A stretch of DNA of 28,792 bases. Origin: Tritrichomonas musculus (taxonomy: Eukaryota; Parabasalia; Tritrichomonadida; Tritrichomonadidae). The notes beneath the pieces are model-generated. The model was not told where the DNA came from. It made no database searches and saw nothing but the letters and a program-made list of their open reading frames with translations. This document shows, piece after piece, positions 14,431 through 22,859 of this stretch. The DNA lies in the NCBI GenBank assembly GCA_039105265.1, contig JAPFFF010000254.1:1-28792 (forward strand), read 5' to 3'. The stretch's first letter is position 1, and every line of letters starts with the position of its first letter. A program made the translations under genes and the position numbers.

Positions 14431-17400
14431 ATGTTGATCTACCCAACGAAAAGTAGATTTTTGGAATCAGCAGAAGATGCTGATTCGTTTGATTCCACTC
14501 CGAAAAAAATCGGTGAAAATTTTTTTAATAATCGAGATATCATGACCGATAGGTGTCACAATCCTACCCATATTCACAACAGCAATTACCATTCCGATAA
14601 CAAATACGATCGAGGTTTTAAGATTCCTTGTTCTAGGGAACAGATATCCCATCATCCAAAACTCAATAAGTTCGACTTTTTCAAAGACAATTCGCTACTA
14701 GACGACCTTGACTCCTCGTATAAAACAAGATACGCAACTCAAATCTCACCCCGCAAAAAAGATACTAGCAGATATCCTAGTGATGATGTGAAGCTGCGGC
14801 TCCCGCCGGTTGGACCAGCTTCACAATCACTTTCCAAGTGTCCTGATGACGATATGACCAATTTCGAGCACATTAATTCAGATTCAGAAAAAAGTGATAA
14901 TAGTGATCAAATATCAATTTCCGATGAAGAAATTGAGGAACCTGAAACTATTTTCTGCAATTCAAATAATCCTTCTAGAGGGACAGAAGTGCTCTTACAG
15001 TCGGGTGTTCACTATAACCCGTCGAATTCTGATGGAGTTCCTAACCCATCATGGATCGTTGTTACGTGCGATCCTTCATTGATTTCTCGTTGTCCTCTTG
15101 CTTATAATATGAATGAGAAGTCATCCGAAGGAATTCTGGTTGCTCGAGGACAATTGATCATTTCCGATGAGCAACCAAAATTCGACAGGAATCGACCAGC
15201 AATCCCATCAACGGATGAAGAACTTCGTTTAAATGCTTTTGATCCCTATTCTTTCGTTCCTTCGTCTAGCATTCGAACGGTTCCATTCAATTTTCACTCA
15301 AAATGTTCCCCGTTTGTTTCGCATGTGTCCAACATCGTTAATTCGCTCTTTCTCTCAGGAACATGCAACATCGGGTGCAACACATCTCACTTCACCGACA
15401 TTTCACATCACATGTCATGGAGTTACATCAATAATAATAACTTTTATTTCCTTTCTTCGCAGCACATTGATACGCGTGATATTGTTAATTCTTACTCACC
15501 AAACTCAGCAGCTAATATTAGTAGTCAATCAGCTGGTGCCATCTCTCAACCTGCTGACTCAAACACGTTTGAGAACAACCATGTTGTGAGTGCTGATACT
15601 CACAATGTTGAATCTGTTGCTAATCACGCTGTTGACGTTGACAATCAGATTGTCAAGTCAACAGCTCACGTCGCTCATCACGCTGTTGACGTTGACAATC
15701 AGACTGTCAAGTCAACAGCTCACGTCGCTCATCACGCTGTTGACGTTGACAATCAGATTGTCAAGTCAACAGCTCACGTCGCTCATCACGCTGTTGACGT
15801 TGACAATCAGACTGTCAAGTCAACAGCTCACGTCGCTCATCACGCTGTTGACATTGACAATCAGTCTGTCAAGTCAACAGCTCACGTCGCTCATCACGCT
15901 GTTGACGTTGACAATCAGACTGTCAAGTCAACAGCTCACGTCGCTCATCACGCTGTTGACGTTGACAATCAGACTGTCAAGTCAACAGCTCACGTCGCTC
16001 ATCACGCTGTTGACGTTGACAATCAGACTGTCAAGTCAACAGCTCACGTCGCTCATCACGCTGTTGACGTTGACAATCAGATTGTCAAGTCAACAGCTCA
16101 CGTCGCTCATCATGCTGTTGACGTTGACAATCAGATTGTCAAGTCAACAGCTCACGTCGCTCATCACGCTGTTGACGTTGACAATCAGATTGTCAAGTCA
16201 ACAGCTCACGTCGCTCATCACGCTGTTGACGTTGACAATCAGATTGTCAAGTCAACAGCTCACGTCGCTCATCACGCTGTTGACGTTGACAATCAGATTG
16301 TCAAGTCAACAGCTCACGTCGCTCATCACGCTGTTGACGTTGACAATCAGATTGTCAAGTCAACAGCTCACGTCGCTCATCACGCTGTTGACGTTGACAA
16401 TCAGATTGTCAAGTCAACAGCTCACGTCGCTCATCACGCTGTTGACGTTGACAATCAGATTGTCAAGTCAACAGCTCACGTCGCTCATCACGCTGTTGAC
16501 GTTGACAATCAGATTGTCAAGTCAACAGCTCACGTCGCTCATCACGCTGTTGACGTTGACAATCAGATTGTCAAGTCAACAGCTCACGTCGCTCATCACG
16601 CTGTTGACGTTGACAATCAGATTGTCAAGTCAACAGCTCACGTCGCTCATCACGCTGTTGACGTTGACAATCAGATTGTCAAGTCAACAGCTCACGTCGC
16701 TCATCACGCTGTTGACGTTGACAATCAGACTGTCAAGTCAACAGCTCACGTCGCTCATCACGCTGTTGACATTGACAATCAGTCTGTCAAGTCAACAGCT
16801 CACGTCGCTCATCACGCTGTTGACGTTGACAATCAGACTGTCAAGTCAACAGCTCACGTCGCTCATCACGCTGTTGACGTTGACAATCAGACTGTCAAGT
16901 CAACAGCTCACGTCGCTCATCACGCTGTTGACGTTGACAATCAGATTGTCAAGTCAACAGCTCACGTCGCTCATCACGCTGTTGACGTTGACAATCAGAT
17001 TGTCAAGTCAACAGCTCACGTCGCTCATCATGCTGTTGACGTTGACAATCAGATTGTCAAGTCAACAGCTCACGTCGCTCATCACGCTGTTGACGTTGAC
17101 AATCAGACTGTCACGTCAACAGCTCACGTCGCTCATCATGCTGTTGACGTTGACAATCAGATTGTCAAGTCAACAGCTCACGTCGCTCATCACGCTGTTG
17201 ACGTTGACAATCAGATTGTCAAGTCAACAGCTCACGTCGCTCATCACGCTGTTGACGTTGACAATCAGATTGTCAAGTCAACAGCTTACGTCGCTCATCA
17301 CGCTGTTGACGTTGACAATCAGATTGTCAAGTCAACAGCTCACGTCGCTCATCACGCTGTTGACGTTGACAATCAGATTGTCAAGTCAACAGCTCACGTC

Positions 17401-20400
17401 GCTCATCACGCTGTTGACGTTGACAATCAGATTGTCAAGTCAACAGCTCACGTCGCTCATCATGCTGTTGACGTTGACAATCAGACTGTCACGTCAACAG
17501 CTCACGTCGCTCATCACACTGTTGACGTTGACAATCAGATTGTCAAGTCAACAGCTCACGTCGCTCATCATGCTGTTGACGTTGACAATCAGACTGTCAC
17601 GTCAACAGCTCACGTCGCTCACCACAACGTTGACGTTGACAACCAAACCGTCACGTCAACGGCTCACATCACTCATCACGCTGTTGGCGTCGACGATCGG
17701 GTTGTCACGTCAACTGCTCACATCGATCATCATCAAGTAGTCACGAAGGAGAAAGTCATCACTTCCGTCATCGAAGTGCCTAAGTTCGTCTTCGAGTTCA
17801 ATGAGAAGGTGGTCCCTTTATTTACTCTCGCAGGTGATCACTCATCATTCAATTCATCCTCTGACTCTCGAAGCAATTCATTAGGCACACAGACTTCATC
17901 CACTAGTACGAGTAGTACTATTAGTGGTGCAGAAGACTTCTCCGAGGTGCGTTCTCAATCAGAACGCACCGATCACTCTGATGATGATGATCGCAACGGT
18001 AGTAATGATGGATGTTCTTCACCGTCAAGGGACGATAGGATTTCTATTGAATGGATTGTGGATGAGCTGTCCAAAATCAATTCTAAAGCAGAATTGACCT
18101 CGCTCATCGACCAACTTCAGGTTGGTAATATTGACATGTCTCCTTTCGCTGATGTTGTTGATGTAAATGTTCCTATCGTCCTTCTGATGTATCAGAAGTG
18201 TAGATGGTTGGGTGTTGGGCAGTTTTATTGCCCTTGTTGCGACAAAACGTTCCCTACATGTGCCTCGTTATCATTCCACCTGAGGTCGCTGCATGTAACG
18301 AATGGGGTTCCAATTGAACAGGCGGCTTTTGAATACATAATTGGTCGTAAGTTAAGATGGAAGATTGACTCGCCTCATCTTCCGGCAGATGCTCCACATT
18401 ATCGGACCATTTACGTTTGTCCTGTGAGTGACTGTAACTATCTTGTGAGTCGGGCGAATTCGTTGAGCAGCCATATCGGTTCGGCTCATCAGGATCTTGA
18501 AGCTCTCAAAAGAGAAGTGGGTGTTTTCTGGGCAATGAACATCCTGCATGCTAGAAGATGCAGATGTTTACTTGCAACACGGGATGTCTTTCATGATCTG
18601 CGTGGTTCGATGTGTTCAACTTGCAGTGACTTCATTGGAAAAGACAAAGTCACTGTCAAGCAACACTCTAACAGATCTCATCCAGCATCCAACGTTGAAG
18701 GTCATCGTTTGCAATCATTCGAGGTGAGTATTTCTACCAAGTGGTTTTCACCCGATACCGATGACGATGAGATTCGTGAGGCCAATTCTGACCTTGACAA
18801 AGAAAAAAGTGTCAGAATGGAAAATAGGATTTTACAGGAAGAAGAAAGGTTGAATCCTGTGCAGGCGAGGTCAGATGAGTCTGTTGACCTCCAAGTGATG
18901 GAAGATCGACGTCGTGCAGAGGATAACCGCCGACGCAGACGTCAGGCTGGTTCCATTCCAGCCAATGAGAGAATGCCAGAAGCACGCTTGCACTCAGTCT
19001 CTTCTTCAAGTGATGGCGAAGTCATTCTAAGTGATGTACATCCTGGTCATTCAAATTCAGCTTCGATCGTGGACATTGAGAGTTGCCTGTCCAAAGCTGA
19101 GAATTGGAAGTCGAGGTGCATGAAGGAAGATGATGATTTCGTGCACCTCCCGAAGCTGTGGGGTGACCGTTTAGCGAAACACAGGAAAAAGTTCGAAGAA
19201 GTGTTTAACAGTGAAGTCAAGGATGTTCTCAATTGGTATAATGAAGCTATTAACCTCTCTGACTCTTTGGAAAAGAGCAGCCGAATGCTTCTCTGCGAAG
19301 GGATGATTTCGAAAATCATTCTCATTCTACGGAAGTCGATTAGGAAGTTCGTTCGTTCGGCGCGGAGAGGTTCAGATAAGATTCGTCGCCCGCATTCCTT
19401 GGAGACACCGATTCAGATGAAGTCGGCCTCCAAATTCATCGCTGGTATTGAACTCCTGCATTCCCGCATTCACATCACTGATGATGATCTCGATCAACCT
19501 CAACGTAATGTCATCGCAGACATCAAAGAGAAGCTTGTTCGCTTTCTGTCACAGGCTCCTTTGGAGTTCTCTCAACTTCTTGGGAGTGGTGACTTGGACT
19601 CAATTGACGGTTTGATTTACGATGAGCATTACGATGAAAGGATGAAATTCATACGTGCCAAGCTAGAGGAATTGGAGATTCTCAACAACTCTCCTTCCTC
19701 GCTTGGCTACAAGAAGTTCCTTCAGAAATTCTACGCTGAAGACGCCAAACGTACACTCGACTGGTTCGTGTTGAACGACGACACACCGGAATGTGTCGTC
19801 CCAGTCGAAGATTTCGAGAACGTGTACGGGTCCTCGTGGAGCGATGCTGCTGCTCTCGGGGATGACCCAGATGGTGTTTACACTCTTCAGCGTAGAATTT
19901 CATCGAATAATTCTGATGAACTCAAATCACTCATCCTCAACGAAGAAGCTATTCTCAAAGCGGTCAGATCAAGATCCAATCTGTCTGCCGTCGGATGCGA
20001 CGGCATTTCAAATGGTGTGTGGAAGGTTGGCGGGAGTGTCACGGCGACGATCATCAAGAATGTGTTGTGTTGCATGCTTGACACGGGTCTCTTTCCGGAG
20101 GTGTTGAAAATGAACAAAACCGTCATGTTGTTTAAGAAAGGAGACCCTGACGACGCCCATTCGTGGCGTCCTATCACCATCACTCCGACGATTTATCGGA
20201 TGCTGATGTGTCACATCAGCCGCTCGCTTCAAACGCTGAATTCAAAACATAGGTTCATATCACAGAGTCAGAAAGGATTCATGCGTATTCCAGCTGGAGC
20301 GGCTGAGCATGCTACTGTGGTTGATGAGATGATACACGATGCTGCACGGAACCAAAAGTCACTCTACATCACGACGATCGACTTTTCTGATGCATTTGGT

Positions 20401-22731
20401 TCCGTACCACATAAACTTATTAAAAAGAATCTTACAGACATTGGCTTTGATCTTTCTTTTGTTAAAACGATTATTAATTCGTATAGAGACTCTTCGACGA
20501 AGATCATCAGCAACAACAGACGATCTAATTCTATCTGTTTTCGCAAAGGCGTCAAGCAAGGTTGTCCGCTGAGTCCGACGTTATTCAACATTTGTATCGA
20601 ACCTCTCCTCGCGCGGTTGAACGCTTGCAAGGAGGACGGTTATCATTGGTTGGACTCAGCGACAACCGTCCAAGCTTACGCCGATGACATAATCGTGTTC
20701 TCGGACTCGGAAGTCGGGATGAAGAACTTGCTTTCGGTCGTGGAGCACTTCTGCAGTTATGCAGGCGACATGAAGATCAACTGCAAGAAGTGCCACGCTT
20801 TCACATACATTGCTCACAATGGTTCTCGCAGTGTGTTGAACGACAACTTCACCATTGCTGGAGGACGTATTGATAACATCAGCATTCAGAACAATACAAC
20901 GTATCTCGGACTTCCAATCGCGTGCAAATCTTCGCAGCGTAAACATCACGTTTTTCGGCGAATCGAAGACATGACGAAGGACGTCATTCGAATTACTGGC
21001 AGCGCTCTTCGGTTCACACAGGCGGTTGACGCCATCAAACGGTTCGTGATTCCCAAGATTGACTACGAACTGATGGCGAACACAGCACCGACAAATTGCC
21101 TCAGTCGCTTAGATGAACTCATTCGGGGCAGGCTGTCCAAAATGATCGGTGCTGCTGGTATTCCAACCGCCTGGTTCTACACGACGAAAAACGATGGCGG
21201 TCTTTACATACAGAAACTCACAGATCGCCAGAAAGCTCTCACTATCAGACTCTACATTGCCTTGATGGAGTCTAACGATAAAAGCATCCGTGATATGGTC
21301 AAGGCTTCTGATGAAGCCGAGATCATCTTCAGGGATGCTACCATCGACTTGACTTCACCGTTCTTGCACCTGAAAGTTAAAGACAATGGTGCGTTAGATG
21401 CAAAGCGTAACCGCGGGACGTCGAACATCTTAGCCCGATGTGTTAAAGCTTTGCACGACGCTAACATGGGTCTGATACTCAAAGATGATATGTTTACGCT
21501 CAAAGATCTGAATAGTAATGTCACTTTTGATGTTAACACCTCTAATGTTGTTAAACACATCATGAAAGTCATGAGTGACCGTTACTATTCAGATCTTTGT
21601 CAGCACAAGATGAGAGGACATACATTCACGACATTGAAAAACTCACCATTGAGTAACTACTTCATGAAGCCCAATGCTTTGATGGCGGACTCTGTTGTCA
21701 GATTCGCTATCAAAGCACGTACGAATACGCTCATGACAGCATCACTTGCTGCTCACAGAAACCCTCAAATGAGTAACCGTTGCACTCGTTGTGGACAGAT
21801 TGAAACTCTCAATCACATCTTAAACGGGTGCAAGCGGTGCAAACACAAATTCACAAAGAGACACGACGAAGTTGTCAAGGTACTTTGCAAGTACCTTACC
21901 GAAAAGAAGAGAGTCATCGTGCATTGTAACCAAAGTGTTCGTGGACGCAGCAACGAACACATCACTGGTGACTCTGCTTCTCTCAGACCAGATGTATGGT
22001 GGTGGGACGGTGACCAGCTGAAGATAGCTGAATTCACCATCCCATACGGAATGTTATCTGGCGATGATGATGAATCCACCTTAGTCATACGACGTAGAGA
22101 GAAGTTGAACAAGTACCAGAAGCTCGTCGATGATTGCAAAAACCAGTTGAACTGCAATGTGTCGCTATTTGTGTTCATTGTCTCCTCCCTCGGTGCAATA
22201 CCCGATGACACCATCAATGAACTCAAGAAAGTGACAGTCACGACCAAAGACGCACTCAAACTTGCAGGGAGGATGGTAGCAGCCGCTTTACGGGAATCTA
22301 TGATATTGTACATTGATACTAAGATTAAGAAGAGGGTTAACGACAACAATGAAGATGAAGATAACGATAACGATAACGATAATGGTAACGATTATGATAA
22401 CGATGTTGAAAATGTTAATGCTCTTGATACTGATGGTGACGATGATTCTAATGATCTCAATGATACTAGCTCCAATGTTACCGACGGGGAGTCCGCAGAC
22501 GATGAGTACAACTCTGTCAACATCCTGGACGACGAAGAATGGCGGGAACTCATTGATGCAAGTGCGGATGTTGACAGGTCGGGCCCCCCGTCTGAGCTTG
22601 ACACTACTGATGATGAAACTGACGTACTGGAAAATCCAGGCACCACCCCACTATGGAACCAAACTCAAGGTGCCGACCCTGCCTCCGCTACCGAAGAGGA
22701 GGGAGTCCAACACTCCTCTTCTGAATTTTAG
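14431..22731 (+). CDS. LINE polyprotein: zinc fingers - reverse transcriptase - CCHC - RLE endonuclease
   Basis: The 2766-residue protein drives target-primed reverse transcription. Residues 1-399 are an acidic/Ser-rich region without known domains. Residues 400-1101 are 39 tandem 18-residue repeats. Three C2H2 fingers follow: Cys1267/1270-His1283/1288, Cys1330/1335-His1348/1353 and Cys1395/1398-His1412/1417. RT spans about 1850-2130: GCDGISNGVW, SWRPITITPTIYR, motif A TIDFSDAFGSV with Asp1984, GVKQGCPLSP, YADD 2083-2086, and YLGLPI. Then come an R2-like thumb (NDGGLYI), the knuckle Cys2451-x2-Cys-x7-His-x4-Cys2467 and the endonuclease RPD2521-x12-E2534 (AEFTIPYG) with KYQK after it. The tail (about 2635-2766) is Asp/Asn-rich. 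R2-type proteins are usually 1000-1200 residues, so this one is more than twice as long. I chose the ATG 11 nt after the T-run; the frame continues upstream through the target repeat to a TAA at 14392. Confidence 0.92.
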   Translation: MLIYPTKSRFLESAEDADSFDSTPKKIGENFFNNRDIMTDRCHNPTHIHNSNYHSDNKYDRGFKIPCSREQISHHPKLNKFDFFKDNSLLDDLDSSYKTRYATQISPRKKDTSRYPSDDVKLRLPPVGPASQSLSKCPDDDMTNFEHINSDSEKSDNSDQISISDEEIEEPETIFCNSNNPSRGTEVLLQSGVHYNPSNSDGVPNPSWIVVTCDPSLISRCPLAYNMNEKSSEGILVARGQLIISDEQPKFDRNRPAIPSTDEELRLNAFDPYSFVPSSSIRTVPFNFHSKCSPFVSHVSNIVNSLFLSGTCNIGCNTSHFTDISHHMSWSYINNNNFYFLSSQHIDTRDIVNSYSPNSAANISSQSAGAISQPADSNTFENNHVVSADTHNVESVANHAVDVDNQIVKSTAHVAHHAVDVDNQTVKSTAHVAHHAVDVDNQIVKSTAHVAHHAVDVDNQTVKSTAHVAHHAVDIDNQSVKSTAHVAHHAVDVDNQTVKSTAHVAHHAVDVDNQTVKSTAHVAHHAVDVDNQTVKSTAHVAHHAVDVDNQIVKSTAHVAHHAVDVDNQIVKSTAHVAHHAVDVDNQIVKSTAHVAHHAVDVDNQIVKSTAHVAHHAVDVDNQIVKSTAHVAHHAVDVDNQIVKSTAHVAHHAVDVDNQIVKSTAHVAHHAVDVDNQIVKSTAHVAHHAVDVDNQIVKSTAHVAHHAVDVDNQIVKSTAHVAHHAVDVDNQIVKSTAHVAHHAVDVDNQIVKSTAHVAHHAVDVDNQTVKSTAHVAHHAVDIDNQSVKSTAHVAHHAVDVDNQTVKSTAHVAHHAVDVDNQTVKSTAHVAHHAVDVDNQIVKSTAHVAHHAVDVDNQIVKSTAHVAHHAVDVDNQIVKSTAHVAHHAVDVDNQTVTSTAHVAHHAVDVDNQIVKSTAHVAHHAVDVDNQIVKSTAHVAHHAVDVDNQIVKSTAYVAHHAVDVDNQIVKSTAHVAHHAVDVDNQIVKSTAHVAHHAVDVDNQIVKSTAHVAHHAVDVDNQTVTSTAHVAHHTVDVDNQIVKSTAHVAHHAVDVDNQTVTSTAHVAHHNVDVDNQTVTSTAHITHHAVGVDDRVVTSTAHIDHHQVVTKEKVITSVIEVPKFVFEFNEKVVPLFTLAGDHSSFNSSSDSRSNSLGTQTSSTSTSSTISGAEDFSEVRSQSERTDHSDDDDRNGSNDGCSSPSRDDRISIEWIVDELSKINSKAELTSLIDQLQVGNIDMSPFADVVDVNVPIVLLMYQKCRWLGVGQFYCPCCDKTFPTCASLSFHLRSLHVTNGVPIEQAAFEYIIGRKLRWKIDSPHLPADAPHYRTIYVCPVSDCNYLVSRANSLSSHIGSAHQDLEALKREVGVFWAMNILHARRCRCLLATRDVFHDLRGSMCSTCSDFIGKDKVTVKQHSNRSHPASNVEGHRLQSFEVSISTKWFSPDTDDDEIREANSDLDKEKSVRMENRILQEEERLNPVQARSDESVDLQVMEDRRRAEDNRRRRRQAGSIPANERMPEARLHSVSSSSDGEVILSDVHPGHSNSASIVDIESCLSKAENWKSRCMKEDDDFVHLPKLWGDRLAKHRKKFEEVFNSEVKDVLNWYNEAINLSDSLEKSSRMLLCEGMISKIILILRKSIRKFVRSARRGSDKIRRPHSLETPIQMKSASKFIAGIELLHSRIHITDDDLDQPQRNVIADIKEKLVRFLSQAPLEFSQLLGSGDLDSIDGLIYDEHYDERMKFIRAKLEELEILNNSPSSLGYKKFLQKFYAEDAKRTLDWFVLNDDTPECVVPVEDFENVYGSSWSDAAALGDDPDGVYTLQRRISSNNSDELKSLILNEEAILKAVRSRSNLSAVGCDGISNGVWKVGGSVTATIIKNVLCCMLDTGLFPEVLKMNKTVMLFKKGDPDDAHSWRPITITPTIYRMLMCHISRSLQTLNSKHRFISQSQKGFMRIPAGAAEHATVVDEMIHDAARNQKSLYITTIDFSDAFGSVPHKLIKKNLTDIGFDLSFVKTIINSYRDSSTKIISNNRRSNSICFRKGVKQGCPLSPTLFNICIEPLLARLNACKEDGYHWLDSATTVQAYADDIIVFSDSEVGMKNLLSVVEHFCSYAGDMKINCKKCHAFTYIAHNGSRSVLNDNFTIAGGRIDNISIQNNTTYLGLPIACKSSQRKHHVFRRIEDMTKDVIRITGSALRFTQAVDAIKRFVIPKIDYELMANTAPTNCLSRLDELIRGRLSKMIGAAGIPTAWFYTTKNDGGLYIQKLTDRQKALTIRLYIALMESNDKSIRDMVKASDEAEIIFRDATIDLTSPFLHLKVKDNGALDAKRNRGTSNILARCVKALHDANMGLILKDDMFTLKDLNSNVTFDVNTSNVVKHIMKVMSDRYYSDLCQHKMRGHTFTTLKNSPLSNYFMKPNALMADSVVRFAIKARTNTLMTASLAAHRNPQMSNRCTRCGQIETLNHILNGCKRCKHKFTKRHDEVVKVLCKYLTEKKRVIVHCNQSVRGRSNEHITGDSASLRPDVWWWDGDQLKIAEFTIPYGMLSGDDDESTLVIRRREKLNKYQKLVDDCKNQLNCNVSLFVFIVSSLGAIPDDTINELKKVTVTTKDALKLAGRMVAAALRESMILYIDTKIKKRVNDNNEDEDNDNDNDNGNDYDNDVENVNALDTDGDDDSNDLNDTSSNVTDGESADDEYNSVNILDDEEWRELIDASADVDRSGPPSELDTTDDETDVLENPGTTPLWNQTQGADPASATEEEGVQHSSSEF
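15628..17733 (+). repeat. 54-bp coding minisatellite, 39 units (copy 1)
   Basis: The tandem repeat has a 54-bp unit encoding AVDVDNQ(I/T/S)VKSTAHVAHH in the LINE frame. Length and borders give 39 units, the last two or three degenerate. Variant units (DIDNQSV at units 5 and 22; a TAC-for-CAC change; ACG for AAG; CAT for CAC) are scattered in patterns that suggest block duplication. A second frame is also open through the array because the unit length is a multiple of three; it is not evidence of a second protein. Confidence 0.95.
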
Positions 22732-22745
22732 GCAGATTTTTTGTT

Positions 22746-22787
22746 GGGGCCCGCCCCTTTTATTTTATTGTGAGTGAATCATCACTC
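22746..22787 (+). other. Two hairpins in the LINE 3' UTR
   Basis: GGGGC-CC-GCCCC at 22746-22757 and GAGTGA-ATCA-TCACTC at 22772-22787 can form compact stems in the 105-nt 3' UTR. R2-type reverse transcriptases recognise structured 3' UTR RNA (established knowledge), so these are candidates for the recognition structure. Whether they fold was not computed. Confidence 0.5.
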
Positions 22788-22836
22788 TCGTTTATTAGTA
22801 TTTTATACTTACTCTAATGATTAATAAACGAATTTA

Positions 22837-22859
22837 CCACACGGGAGGAGATTTTTTTT
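22837..22859 (+). repeat. Target sequence copy 3 (between modules B1 and A2)
   Basis: A 23-bp copy of the tRNA-Asn 3' part with T8 in place of T9. It joins the end of the first LINE to the second module A. Confidence 0.9.

Larger units (their letters stand above)
14420..22836 (+). mobile_element. Module B copy 1: tRNA-Asn-targeted LINE, restriction-like endonuclease type (8417 bp)
   Basis: A non-LTR retrotransposon occupies the whole stretch between two copies of the tRNA-derived target. It has an 11-nt leader, one ORF of 2766 codons and a 105-nt 3' UTR ending TTAATAAACGAATTTA. The order N-terminal C2H2 fingers, RT, CCHC knuckle and PD-(D/E)xK endonuclease defines the R2/NeSL/CRE-like group (established knowledge). 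There is no poly(A) tail and no LTR. The ORF is intact, so this copy looks potentially active. The element is clearly richer in GC than the flanking host DNA. Confidence 0.9.

Noticed and set aside
15628-17733. CRISPR-like array
   Set aside because: The 54-bp units are contiguous without unique spacers and are part of one open reading frame in a eukaryotic element.
15590-17740. A 716-codon second open frame through the minisatellite (repeats of LLTLTIRLSSQQLTSLI)
   Set aside because: A 54-bp unit without stops in this frame stays open automatically. The frame closes as soon as the array ends, and the fingers, RT and endonuclease are all in the other frame. The same applies to 25109-26449.
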